Part shown: positions 28,779 through 37,663 of the stretch, one piece after another
Position numbering within the stretch: the stretch's first letter is position 1
Layout of the letters: the number at the start of each line of letters is the position of its first letter
From: Anaerolineales bacterium
GTDB lineage: Bacteria > Chloroflexota > Anaerolineae > JAAEKA01
Assembly (NCBI GenBank): GCA_020634615.1
Contig: JACKBI010000004.1
Span: forward strand, 1-64,000
DNA length: 64,000 nucleotides
Direction: 5' to 3'
Made by a program: the position numbers and the translations under genes
Notes under the pieces: generated by a model
Seen by the model: only the letters and a program-made list of their open reading frames with translations
Database searches by the model: none
What the model was told of the DNA's origin: nothing

Positions 28779-29993
28779 CTAGCCAGCGATCGCTTGCTGC
28801 TCCCGCCTGCGTTCCGGTGTTTCCCGCAGGCCAAGCCACAGCGCCAGCAGCGCGCCGATAATCAAGCCAACGACGGCGGCCACAGCAAGCTGGGCCATGC
28901 GCCGCGTCTGCACCGGCGATGTCGGCGGCGTCGCCTCGCTGACGACAGTCAACTGACTGGGATCGATACGGTCCTGAATTGTCGCTTCGTTGACCTTACG
29001 CCACAGTGTGTTATATGTCTCGCGGGCCAGGTTCAACTCGCGCTGCGCGGCGGCGTAGCTCTGCCACTCGGCAGCCAGATCGGCCTGCAAACCATCCGAT
29101 TCACTGGTCAACGACTCGGCCGTGCCGGCCAGTGCCTTTTCCTCAGCCTGCAAAGCAGCGCTAAGCTGATCAGGCTGGTCCAGGAGGCTCTGCGCCAGTT
29201 CAGGCGTCAACACGCCGCGGGCGGTCAGCGCTGGACCGGCCAGAAGCTCCCACGGCAGGCCGGCAAGCTGGTCAGCACTCGATGCCTGAGACACCTGCGT
29301 TTCCAACAGCCGCACCGCTTCCAGATCGGTAAGATACTGCGCCAACTGCTCGTTGACCAGTGTAACCTGGCGGTGGCGCAGATTGTTTAACTCCTGTTCC
29401 TCGCTGGCATCGCTATTGATGAACAGGCCGGTCTCGGTGCGGACCCGGGCCAGATCAGCCTCGGCTTGATTCATGCGCTGTGTGGCGATTTCCAGTTCGG
29501 ACTGGTAATTTTGCAGCTCCGCACCGACGCCGGTCACCTCGCGCGCGACCTGCACGAAAGCATCGGTCCATGCGTTCGCGATTGCGGCTGCCTCTTGCGG
29601 GGTGCCGGCCGTGGCAAGCACCTGGATCGATGAAGCGTCGCCGGCGCGCAGCGTCACTGCTGCCAGAAGGTCATCAGGACCGGCCGCGGGCAGCGCGCCG
29701 GATGCCTCTAGCTGCTCGGCAACCATACCGGCAATGCGATTGCTGCGGCCAATCACCAGGAACTCACGCTGATAATCGCGCCGGCTATCGATATAGGGAA
29801 GAATGCTTGCGTCAAAGCGCCACTGGTAGCGGGGAGACGTGGCGATCAGGGTTGCGGTCGCCTGGTAATGTTTCTGCTGAACAGCGCCAAAGGCGAATGT
29901 GATGGCCAGCGCTACCAGCATGCCGCCCAGCAGCAGCCACCAGCGGCGCCGCAGCGCGCCAAGATATGCGTGCAGATCGATTTCGTCGGACAT
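28779..29993 (-). CDS. Wzz-like chain-length determinant protein
   Basis: A 404-aa protein of the Wzz/polysaccharide co-polymerase type. It has an N-terminal transmembrane helix after a Wzz start (EIDLHAYLGALRRRWWLLLGGMLVALAITF), a large coiled-coil periplasmic region (about 60-355), and a second helix near the C-terminus (LAVAAVVGLIIGALLALWLG). No tyrosine-kinase domain. It probably sets the length of an exported polysaccharide. It is the first gene of the long minus-strand block and has its own promoter at 30030-30059. Confidence 0.85.
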   Translation of the reverse strand: MSDEIDLHAYLGALRRRWWLLLGGMLVALAITFAFGAVQQKHYQATATLIATSPRYQWRFDASILPYIDSRRDYQREFLVIGRSNRIAGMVAEQLEASGALPAAGPDDLLAAVTLRAGDASSIQVLATAGTPQEAAAIANAWTDAFVQVAREVTGVGAELQNYQSELEIATQRMNQAEADLARVRTETGLFINSDASEEQELNNLRHRQVTLVNEQLAQYLTDLEAVRLLETQVSQASSADQLAGLPWELLAGPALTARGVLTPELAQSLLDQPDQLSAALQAEEKALAGTAESLTSESDGLQADLAAEWQSYAAAQRELNLARETYNTLWRKVNEATIQDRIDPSQLTVVSEATPPTSPVQTRRMAQLAVAAVVGLIIGALLALWLGLRETPERRREQQAIAG

Positions 29994-30029
29994 AGTCTTT
30001 CACAGGGTGATGGGATTCGCTTCGGCGGC

Positions 30030-30059
30030 ATTATAGCACCCTGCAAATGGTTTCCGCAA
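30030..30059 (-). promoter_or_regulatory. Promoter of the polysaccharide block
   Basis: On the minus strand TTGCGG (30059-30054) and a perfect TATAAT (30035-30030), 18 bp apart, about 37 bp before the Wzz-like ATG. Confidence 0.6.
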
Positions 30060-30109
30060 GATGGATACGGGCGAACCGAGGATTGTCACGTGGAGCTGGT
30101 CAGCCGTGC

Positions 30110-30187
30110 AAAAAAACCGCGTCTTCGTGCACTTCCACGGCTCATCGGCACCTGCCGAACGGAGAACCATGGACCAAGAAGACGCGG
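30110..30187 (-). terminator. Terminator of the DPM1-like glycosyltransferase gene
   Basis: On the minus strand a perfect 10-bp stem (CCGCGTCTTC/GAAGACGCGG, 30187-30178 with 30126-30117), with a second inner CCATGG/CCGTGG-like pairing, is followed directly by seven T (30116-30110). Confidence 0.7.
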
Positions 30188-30267
30188 ATTTGACTGGAGT
30201 AACGCTTGTGGCCGGCCAAATGACGCTGGTGTGGGCTGCGTTTTGGCTGAATGGGTCGCCAACTTAA

Positions 30268-31032
30268 CTATTCTGACAAGACAGGCGTTACGGTTTGCGA
30301 AGATTCCTTCCACAACCGCACACGGAAACGCCAAAGCTCGCCAAAGGCGCGCTTGATCACATCAGGACGCGCGCCGGTCTGTGCACCGGCCCGGCGCGGC
30401 AGATGGCTGACCGCCACCTCGGCGAAAGTGTAGCCGGCTCGCTTGGAGAGCACCAGCCACTCCGCGCTGAAAGTCGCGCCGCGTGAGTTGATCGAGGGCG
30501 CCACGGCATTGAAGGTGTGGCGGCGCAGAAGCTTGAACGCGCAGTCGATGTCACGCGCGGTGTAGCCAAACAGCAGCGTAACCAGCGAGCTCCAGCCATG
30601 GCCAAACAGCACCCGGGTGAACGGGTCGCGGCGCGGCGAGCGGTAGCCAACCACCATCTCCGCCTCGTTCAGGCGCTCTGCCAGCAGGTCGATCTCTTCG
30701 AGGATGAACTGGCGGTCAGAGTCGGTGAAGAAAAGAACGTCTTTGCTTGCGCTGCTCAGCGCCGTGAACACCGCCGCTCCGTAGCCCTGGTTGACCTCGT
30801 GGTCCACGGGCCGCAGTTGCGGGTATTTCAGCGCCAGCTCACGCAACACCTCACCGGTGCGGTCTTTGCTGCCGTCGTTGGTCACGACGACCTCGAAGTC
30901 GTCGAAGCGCTCGGTCATCACTGCCACAACATCAGCAATCATGCCCGGCAGATTTGCTTCCTCGTTGTAGGCCGGCATGCATACCGACACGCTGAAAGGG
31001 TATTTAGTTCGCTCAACAGTCTGTTCGGTCAC
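30268..31032 (-). CDS. GT2 glycosyltransferase, DPM1/dolichol-phosphate-mannose-synthase-like
   Basis: A 254-aa GT-A fold enzyme. Motifs: VCMPAYNEEANLPGMI (nucleotide-sugar site), VVTNDGSKDRTGEVL (DGS), FFTDSDRQF near residue 108 (DxD-like metal site) and RRDPFTRVLFGHGWSS. No C-terminal membrane helices, so it resembles soluble DPM1-type enzymes that charge a polyprenyl phosphate with a sugar. Such a lipid-linked sugar would be the donor for the GT-C proteins in this window. Start is GTG at 31032 with AGGA 7-8 nt upstream. Confidence 0.88.
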   Translation of the reverse strand: MTEQTVERTKYPFSVSVCMPAYNEEANLPGMIADVVAVMTERFDDFEVVVTNDGSKDRTGEVLRELALKYPQLRPVDHEVNQGYGAAVFTALSSASKDVLFFTDSDRQFILEEIDLLAERLNEAEMVVGYRSPRRDPFTRVLFGHGWSSLVTLLFGYTARDIDCAFKLLRRHTFNAVAPSINSRGATFSAEWLVLSKRAGYTFAEVAVSHLPRRAGAQTGARPDVIKRAFGELWRFRVRLWKESSQTVTPVLSE

Positions 31033-31086
31033 GGTTCTATCCTGTCTTCAGGGCAATTGAGGTTGTTGCTATCAAAGTGGCATTCT

Positions 31087-31344
31087 GTGACTGCCACCGC
31101 AGCATTCATTTTCGGTCCGTCACTTATAGTTACGGACAAAAATGTAGATGCGGATTGGATCGCAGCCATTACATGCGACTCCATGGCACGCCAGAATCTC
31201 GCGGACACCAACGACGCGACCTTTCGCTTGGAATTGGAGCGCCGCAGGCGTATCATCATTCCTGGCGACGTGACGTATTGCAATGGAACGTTGCGCGTGC
31301 TGATCGCGCGGGTTGGTTCGACAGTTGAGCCGGTCCGCAAATAG
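31087..31344 (+). CDS. Possible small protein, unrecognised
   Basis: From GTG at 31087 an 85-aa frame reads VTATAAFIFGPSLIVTDK, then DDATFRLELERRRRIII-like charged sequence, to a TAG at 31344, ending 18 bp before the S33 peptidase start. The frame continues open far upstream over the opposite-strand GT2 gene, so the open frame itself is weak evidence. The alternative is a 315-bp gap with only regulatory sequence. Confidence 0.25.
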   Translation: MTATAAFIFGPSLIVTDKNVDADWIAAITCDSMARQNLADTNDATFRLELERRRRIIIPGDVTYCNGTLRVLIARVGSTVEPVRK

Positions 31345-31362
31345 CTGATGAAAGGAATTGTC

Positions 31363-32655
31363 ATGCGTCTTGCCACCCACCGACTACCAGGACTTGTGTT
31401 GACCGACCACGAGTTTGAGGTTCCGCTGGACCACAATCGCCCCAACGACCAGCGTCTCACGGTATTTGCACGCGAGGTCGTTGCACCCGCAAACGAAGCG
31501 GCCGATCTGCCCTGGCTGCTATTTCTGCAAGGCGGCCCGGGGTTCGATGCGCCGCGGCCCGATAAGCTGGCGGGCTGGCTCCAGCGAGCGACACAGGAGT
31601 ACCGTGTTCTGCTGATGGACCAGCGCGGCACCGGGCGCAGCACTCCGGTCCTGGCACAGACACTGGCCCGCTTGTCCACCCCGCAAGCGCAGGCTGACTA
31701 TCTGCGCCATTTCCGCGCCGACGCCATCGTCGGCGATGCAGAATTGATCCGGCGCGAGCTAGTTGGCAAGGATGTGCCATGGAGCGTACTGGGACAAAGC
31801 TATGGTGGATTCTGCGCAATACACTATCTCAGCGCAGCGCCGCACGGGCTGCGCGAAGTGCTGTTCACCGGTGGACTGCCACCCCTCAGCGCTCCAGTCG
31901 ACGCGATCTACCGCGCCACGTATCAGCGTGTGCTCGACAAGAACCGGCGCTACTACCAGCGATATCCCGACGATACAACGCACGTGGCTGAAATCGCGGA
32001 TTATCTGGCCGATCACGAAGTGGTTCTACCCGGCGGCGGTGATCTGACAGTGCGCCGCTTTCAGCAGCTGGGCATGCCTTTCGGCGCCAGCGAGGGCTTC
32101 GAGAGGATCCATTACCTGCTTGAGAGCGCCTTTGTGGCGGGCGTCAATGGACGCGAGCTGAGCTACCCGTTCCTGCGCGGCGTTGAGAACCTCTTGGACT
32201 TCGACACCAACCCCATTTACGCGTTACTGCACGAGCCGATCTATTGCCAGGGAAATGCGTCCAACTGGTCAGCCGAGCGGGTGCGAGCCGAGTATCCCCA
32301 GTTCGACCCGTCGGCGCGCGCGCCGCTGCTATTCACCGGCGAGATGATCTACCCCTGGATGTTTGACGATTATGTCGAACTGCGTCCGCTGAAAGAGGCC
32401 GCTGCAATTCTGGCGGGAATGGACGACTGGCCCGTGCTGTACGATTTGGAGACGCTGCGCCACAACGCGGTGCCTTGCGCGGCCGCGATCTATGCGGAGG
32501 ACATGTACGTCGAGCGGGCCTTCTCAGAGCAGACGGCCGCCGCGATTCCCGCACTGCGGTCGTGGGTTACCAACGAATACGAGCACAATGGCCTGCGCGC
32601 TAATGGTGAAGTCATCCTGGACAGGTTGTTGAAGATGGTGAGGGGAGAGGCTTAG
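31363..32655 (+). CDS. Alpha/beta-hydrolase, S33 prolyl aminopeptidase family
   Basis: A 430-aa protein. The oxyanion region is LLFLQGGPGFDAPRP, the DQRGTGRS motif of proline iminopeptidases follows, and the nucleophile elbow is GQSYGGF near residue 146. Catalytic Asp and His would lie in the C-terminal part (VLYDLETLRHNAVPCAA). It probably frees N-terminal proline or hydrolyses related small substrates in the cytoplasm. AAAGGA ends 6 nt before the ATG at 31363, so this start is preferred over the ATG at 31348, whose body contains that site. Confidence 0.88.
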   Translation: MRLATHRLPGLVLTDHEFEVPLDHNRPNDQRLTVFAREVVAPANEAADLPWLLFLQGGPGFDAPRPDKLAGWLQRATQEYRVLLMDQRGTGRSTPVLAQTLARLSTPQAQADYLRHFRADAIVGDAELIRRELVGKDVPWSVLGQSYGGFCAIHYLSAAPHGLREVLFTGGLPPLSAPVDAIYRATYQRVLDKNRRYYQRYPDDTTHVAEIADYLADHEVVLPGGGDLTVRRFQQLGMPFGASEGFERIHYLLESAFVAGVNGRELSYPFLRGVENLLDFDTNPIYALLHEPIYCQGNASNWSAERVRAEYPQFDPSARAPLLFTGEMIYPWMFDDYVELRPLKEAAAILAGMDDWPVLYDLETLRHNAVPCAAAIYAEDMYVERAFSEQTAAAIPALRSWVTNEYEHNGLRANGEVILDRLLKMVRGEA

Positions 32656-32785
32656 GACGCGTCTATTAACAAGTTCCCGGTGTTGGCTCGGTCAGGAGAC
32701 CGGCCAAAGCGGTAACTTACGCATAGGCGTGTCTTTCGAACGGAAAAAAGGTGAAAGGAAAGGCGGGAAACACAACTTCGATGGT

Positions 32786-33097
32786 TTACCGCCCAGTCGC
32801 CAGTCCCTTTACACCACCCCTGATCAACCGCTCCTTGTAGCGTCTGCCACGGCGTTTGATTTCGTCCTCACGCTTCAGGGCAGCGGAGCGATCGGATTGA
32901 GCTTCCCACCAGACCAGTTCCACCGGGCCGTGTTGGCGGGTATAGCGAGCGCCGCGGCCGGCGTTGTGCTCGGCTACCCGGCGTTCCACGTCGGTGGTCC
33001 AACCCGTATAGAAGCTGCCATCGGCGCAACGGACGATGTAGACAAAGGCCGGCTGAACCAGCGCGGTATCGGAAGGGATTTCAGTCACGTCCGCCAT
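32786..33097 (-). CDS. GIY-YIG nuclease-domain protein (UPF0213 type)
   Basis: A 103-aa protein. The GIY-YIG core is FVYIVRCADGSFYTGWT, then DVERRVAEHNAGRGARYTR and ELVWWEAQSDRSAALKREDEIKR, exactly the small stand-alone GIY-YIG (YhbQ-like) family. Relatives have weak DNA-nuclease activity linked to repair. The ATG at 33097 (MADVTEIPSD) is preferred to the weaker TTG further upstream. Confidence 0.85.
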   Translation of the reverse strand: MADVTEIPSDTALVQPAFVYIVRCADGSFYTGWTTDVERRVAEHNAGRGARYTRQHGPVELVWWEAQSDRSAALKREDEIKRRGRRYKERLIRGGVKGLATGR

Positions 33098-33228
33098 TGT
33101 ATCCAATCGCGCCACCCCGTCAATCTCGCCAGAATGCAACCGCCCCCGATTAGCTATTTGCCAATCGGGGGCGGCTTGGAGGAAGTGACGGCCACGCGTT
33201 CAACGTGACTGTCGCTTGCAAACTGATC

Positions 33229-35727
33229 CTATTCTTGCGTTCGCCGTCTCCGGAGGGCGTAGCCAGCAGCCATAGCCATGCTGAGGCCAGCAGCAGCCAC
33301 CACGCCCATCGGCACGCCAACCGGCGCGGGCATCTGATCCGTCTCAGCAGCCAGGTCGGTGAGCGCCACGGCAGTCGGCGGGCGAACCGTCAGGGTCACT
33401 GGCACGATCACCTGATCGGTCCCGTTGCCGGGGCCGGGGTCAGGATCGTTGCTGGTGACGCACAGGTTACCCGTGTATACACCGTTTGCCAGGCCGGTCG
33501 AGTCGAAGGTCACGGTCAACATGGTGTCCGTGCCGCCAGCGTTGGAGCCGTTGTAGGCATCCAGCGACAGCCACGGGATGTCAGACGGCACTTCGCACGG
33601 CTCGCCGCCACCGCCGCCGCCCGCATCCAGCGACACGTCGTCCAAAGCGAAGTTGGTGGTATCAGTACCGAACACCTCGGAGTTGAACTCCAGCAGGTGT
33701 GCGCCGTCATCGGCGTATGCACTGACATCTACGGTGACCTGACGATAGCTCAGCGTACCGCACTCGGCCGCAACGCCAGTGGTTTCCCAGAGTTGCGTTC
33801 CGTCGATGTAGGCTCGGAGATAGTCGGCCGGGTCGCCGGAGCACGTGCCGTTCATGACCCAGAAGGACAGGGTGGCAGGGCCGCCAGACGGGATGACCAC
33901 GCTCTGCGACACGTTGCCGTCCTCGTAGGCCGCGATGCCGCCGAACCATGACCACCAGTCGCCGGTCAGCGGGAAGGAGGTGCCGCCGCCGTTGCCACAA
34001 CCCGCTAGATCACACAGCGGCGTGCCGAAGTTGGTCGACGATTCGTTCCAGAAGGGATTCGGTGTACCGGCTTCGAAACTGCCATCTGCCACCACTTCGG
34101 CGTTGGCCGCCTCCATGAGGCTGGTCAGTTCCTTGGCGCTGTGCTGAACCTGTTCAGGCGCAGCCAGCTTGGCTGCGCTGCCCGCTCCTGCCGGCGGCGC
34201 CGCGTTTGGTGCAGTCTCTTCTTCGTCGATCACCCAGTCCAGCGTCCCGCCGCCGGTGTTGGCCACCGTCAGTTGTTGCTGGGTCTGGGTGTTGGTCGCC
34301 TGCGTGCTTTCCAGCTCAACGGGTTGACGTCGATGTTGGATCTTCTCCGCCGGAACTGTCGCCGGGGATCAGACACCACTCGTAGATCGTGCCGGTGTCG
34401 CCCACAGCGTTGTCACTGACAGTCAGCGTCCAGTCGCCTGCTCAGATCCTCGCCGTCGAAGAGCCAGCACAGAACCAGCGGGTCGCCGCCCTGGTAGCTC
34501 GCCCGGAACATACGCCGGATTGCCGCCCGGCGCAGTCGTTCTCGAAGGTCAGCAACGCCTCGTCGTCGGCGTGTTGTTGATGTTGTTGCCCGAGCAGCCA
34601 GTGGTGCCGGGCGGCACGCCCGGCCGATCGAACACCGTGGCGGTTGAGCCGGTATCGACGTGCTCCAGGGTCAGGATCAGGTCACCCACCCATGTGTGTG
34701 TGACGTTCATGTAGACATTCAGGTCGGCCAGCGAGCCGCCGGACGGCACGTTGATGGTCGTCGAGGCACCCACCGGGTCATTGTCGGGAATTGCCAGCTG
34801 AGGCGCCTGGCAGACAGGCTCCAACTGAGCGGGCGGTATCCACGCACCGGCCGAGAAGGTCTCGGCGCTGGTCCAGGGTGCGGTCAGCGGGGCCACATAG
34901 GCGCCGCCAACCAGGTCGTAGACATAGATGTTGCCCGGCTCGTCGATCACCAGATATGCGTAGCCGTCGTCGCTCACCGCCAGGCCATCGATGTCGGTCT
35001 GGCCAGCCGGGTAGGGCGTGACCGGCGTAACCGACGCATCGGGGTTGATAATCACCAAGCCGGCGCCGTACGGGCTGGCGTCGTCGTTGGTGCAGTAGAA
35101 CGTGCCGTCATTGGGGTCGGCGGAGAATCCGCCGCAATCCAGGTCGGCATCCACGTAGTCGATGAAGACTGTCGCCACCAGCGTGTTGGTGTCAATGGCC
35201 CAAATGGCCTCGTTGGCGATGTTCTTGGTGCCATACAGTTGGCCGTTGTAGAACGCCAAGCCCACCATGACCTGCGTCGCGCCGGCCGCGTCTGTAATCG
35301 TGCCTAGCAGATTGACGGTGCCGCCTACCGGCCATTCATAGAGCACGGCGCCATCGTTGAAGAGGACGCGGTCGTTGACGTCGTCATAGGCTGAGCCCCA
35401 AACCTCGGCGCCGACAAAGGCCTGGATGGTGGCGCTGTTGGTGACATCCATCAGGTAGGCGGGCACGGTGATGTCATCGACGCCCATGAAGAGGGGATAG
35501 GAGCCGCCGTCGGGGATCGAGAAGGCAGTCGCGGCATCGGGCGCAGGCGCAGAATGCTCGGCCTCCAGGGCCTTGGCTTGCTCAACCAGCGTGTCGGGAG
35601 TTTCGCCCTGCTGAAGCGGGCTGGCGTTCGGGGCGGCGGCGGGCGAATCTGCAATCGCGGCTGCGGGGAGTGCAGCGATCAGCAGGGCCACAACGGCCAC
35701 AAGGTAGATCAATCGTTTGCGTTGCAT
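33229..35727 (-). pseudogene. Secreted surface protein with P-domain and C-terminal anchor, frameshifted
   Basis: From the ATG at 35727 there is a clean signal peptide (MQRKRLIYLVAVVALLIAA, AAAIA cleavage region), a beta-propeller-like part (AYDDVNDRVLFNDGAVLYEW) and a proprotein-convertase P-domain start (TINVPSGGSLADLNVYMNV, THTWVGDLILTLEH). Near 34560 the reading shifts; ALLTFENDCAG and DWTLTVSDN-like P-domain pieces lie in other frames to about 34320. From about 34270 an intact frame gives a surface-repeat region (SNDPDPGPGNGTDQVIVPV) and a C-terminal helix followed by ALRRRRTQE. It is likely one cell-surface protein. The shifts cluster in about 240 bp. Confidence 0.7.
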
Positions 35728-36050
35728 CTGAAGTTGCTCCTTCGTGAAAATCGAGGGGGCGACAGCCAAGGCTGCACCAATCGCGGGATGTCGGAAGATA
35801 AACAGTCAATCACGTCACTGTGGCATCTCTCCGACCTAGTACACCGACTCGATGAATTTTCTTCTGCTTGCACTCCTCCTTCCCGAAATCACGTAGTTGC
35901 CGGTCAGGGCATTGTGATGTTGCCATGAAATGTCCACGGCGACGGCTGGCACGGTAATGCGAGAAACCGGGCACCGGATTCGGACACACGAAAGCCCCAT
36001 GCTGATCCTGTAACAACGCGCACTGGCCTTATTTGGGCTGAGCCAGCGGC
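35728..36050 (-). other. Long untranslated leader of the P-domain surface protein
   Basis: About 325 nt separate the consensus promoter at 36057-36085 from the start codon at 35727. AAGGAG lies 9 nt before the ATG. A 68-aa open frame (36016-35810) has no family signature. I recognise no known riboswitch class in it. Confidence 0.45.
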
Positions 36051-36056
36051 GAGGCG

Positions 36057-36085
36057 ATTATACAAATAATGCCAGATCGTGTCAA
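36057..36085 (-). promoter_or_regulatory. Perfect consensus sigma-70 promoter
   Basis: On the minus strand TTGACA (36085-36080), 17 bp, TATAAT (36062-36057): both hexamers match the consensus fully. It drives the P-domain surface gene and is divergent from the YqeC-MocA gene. Confidence 0.85.
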
Positions 36086-36120
36086 GCCGATTTTCACGTC
36101 AGCCGCCATGAACCGATGGG

Positions 36121-36150
36121 TTTCCGAGCGTCGTCAAGTTGGCATATAAT
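36121..36150 (+). promoter_or_regulatory. Candidate leaderless promoter of the YqeC-MocA gene
   Basis: TATAAT at 36145-36150 with a weak TTTCCG at 36121-36126 (18-bp spacer). Transcription would begin at about 36157, right at the ATG at 36155/36158. Confidence 0.5.
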
Positions 36151-36157
36151 GCGCATG

Positions 36158-37549
36158 ATGAACTTCCTCACGGCTTTGCGACTGACTGAATCAGCTGCCG
36201 TACCCTGCATCGCCCTGACCGGATCTGGGGGCAAATCAACCGCCCTATTCAGGCTTGGCAGCGAGCTGACAAGCAGCGGCCGGCAGACATTGCTCACCAC
36301 CACGACGAAAGTGTGGGCACGCCAGGCAGATCATGCGCCGTTTACAATCACGACAGACAACGAAACGCTGCTGGCGCGCGAGCTGCCGGTTTTGCTGTCT
36401 CGCTACGGCCGCGTACTGGCGCTGAGCGGATCAGCCGCTGAACCTGAGAAGATGCAAGGCCTGCCAGTTGACACGGTCTGCCGGTTGGCCAGGCTGGCCA
36501 GCGTGCAAGCCGTTGTGGTGGAAGCAGACGGCAGCCGCGAGCGTCCGCTGAAGGCGCCGGCAGACCATGAACCGGTCATTCCGCCTTGCGCAACCGACGT
36601 AATCCATGTCGTCGGGCTGAGCGCGCTGGGCAAGCCGCTGCATAGCGACTGGGTGCACCGGCCAGAGCGCGTTGCAAGCCTGACCGGACTGCGTGCCGGC
36701 GACCCCATCACCACCGAAGCCGTCGCCCAGTTAGTCGTCCATCGGGACGGTGGTCTCAAGGGCCATCCGTCAGGCGCACGGTCATGGCTCTACCTCAACC
36801 TCATGGGCAAGGAGACGGACGCAGACAAGCGGGCAGCCCGGCAGATCGCCCGCGCAGTGCTGCGTCACCCGGTTAGCGGCGGGCAGGGCTACCTGGCCGT
36901 CCTGATCGGCAGCGCCGCGGGCGCAGAACCGGTGCTCGAAGTGCACGGACGCGTGACCGGTGTCATCCTCGCCGCCGGGCGTGGCAGCAGACTCACCGGT
37001 GATCTGCCCAAACAACTGCTGCCGTGGGGCGAGGCCGATACACTGGTTGGCCATGCGGTCAAAACGGCCCTTTCATCCTCGTCCTTGCATGAGGTGATGC
37101 TGGTCACTGGCTATCAGGCGGACGCGGTCGCAGCGGCTGTTGCCGGAATGCCCGTAAGGGTTGTCCACAACCGCGACTGGCAGGCAGGGCAATCGACCAG
37201 TGTTCGCGCCGCGTTGCAGGCCCTGGCGCCGGACGTGACCGCTGCCGTCTTCCTGCTGGCAGACCAGCCAACCGTCAGTGCGGAAAGTTTCGCCACGCTG
37301 GTGGCAGCGCACAGTACGACCCTGGCGGCGATCGTGGCGCCACTCTACCGCGGTCGTCGCGGCAACCCGGTCCTGTTTGACCGCACGACTTTTGACGATC
37401 TGGCTGCATTGACGGGCGACACGGGCGGACGAATTCTGCTCGACAGCTACGGAGACCGGGTGCGGTTCGTGCCAATCGACCAGCCGCAGCCGCAAGGTAT
37501 CGAAACCTGGGACGATTACCACTCGGCGCTCAGCAGAGCACGTTTGTAG
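36158..37549 (+). CDS. YqeC-MocA fusion: selenium/molybdenum cofactor protein
   Basis: A 463-aa two-domain fusion. Residues 1-265 are YqeC-like: IALTGSGGKSTALF (P-loop-like) and VVVEADGSRERPLKAP, the hallmark of the family linked to selenium-dependent hydroxylases. Residues 270-463 are a MobA/MocA-type nucleotidyltransferase: VTGVILAAGRGSRLTGDLPKQ and VFLLADQPTVSAESF, with RRGNPVLFD late. The second half probably attaches CMP to molybdopterin. The two are usually separate genes in Mo-hydroxylase maturation clusters; no such hydroxylase gene is in the window. The TAG stop lies inside a palindromic repeat. Confidence 0.85.
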   Translation: MNFLTALRLTESAAVPCIALTGSGGKSTALFRLGSELTSSGRQTLLTTTTKVWARQADHAPFTITTDNETLLARELPVLLSRYGRVLALSGSAAEPEKMQGLPVDTVCRLARLASVQAVVVEADGSRERPLKAPADHEPVIPPCATDVIHVVGLSALGKPLHSDWVHRPERVASLTGLRAGDPITTEAVAQLVVHRDGGLKGHPSGARSWLYLNLMGKETDADKRAARQIARAVLRHPVSGGQGYLAVLIGSAAGAEPVLEVHGRVTGVILAAGRGSRLTGDLPKQLLPWGEADTLVGHAVKTALSSSSLHEVMLVTGYQADAVAAAVAGMPVRVVHNRDWQAGQSTSVRAALQALAPDVTAAVFLLADQPTVSAESFATLVAAHSTTLAAIVAPLYRGRRGNPVLFDRTTFDDLAALTGDTGGRILLDSYGDRVRFVPIDQPQPQGIETWDDYHSALSRARL

Positions 37550-37612
37550 TAGGCGCTTCAGCGCCGTTCCGGGGAACGTTATCACCCGGAACGGCGCTGA
37601 AGCGCCTACTAC
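37546..37612. repeat. GTAGTAGGCGCTTCAG palindromic repeat, copy 2
   Basis: Perfect 28-bp inverted arms (37546-37573 and 37585-37612) around an 11-bp loop. It provides the stop codon of the YqeC-MocA gene (TAG at 37547-37549) and could form a strong hairpin in that transcript. Same family as 11666-11737. Confidence 0.95.
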
Positions 37613-37626
37613 GAACGGCCGTATAT

Positions 37627-37655
37627 TTGGCCGAAGTTGGTTGCCCGAATATCAT
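37627..37655 (+). promoter_or_regulatory. Candidate leaderless promoter of the GT-C gene
   Basis: TTGGCC at 37627-37632 and TATCAT at 37650-37655, 17 bp apart. The ATG at 37664 is only 8 nt past the -10 hexamer. Confidence 0.45.
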
Positions 37656-37663
37656 CTGATGTT

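Noticed and set aside
35810..36016. 68-codon minus-strand ORF in the leader of the P-domain gene
   Set aside because: No convincing start site, no family motif, and it lies in an AT/GC-mixed leader.
35728..36050. Glycine or cyclic-di-GMP riboswitch in the leader
   Set aside because: CACGAAGGAGCAA resembles part of a glycine aptamer, but it is the ribosome-binding site region and no second conserved element is present.
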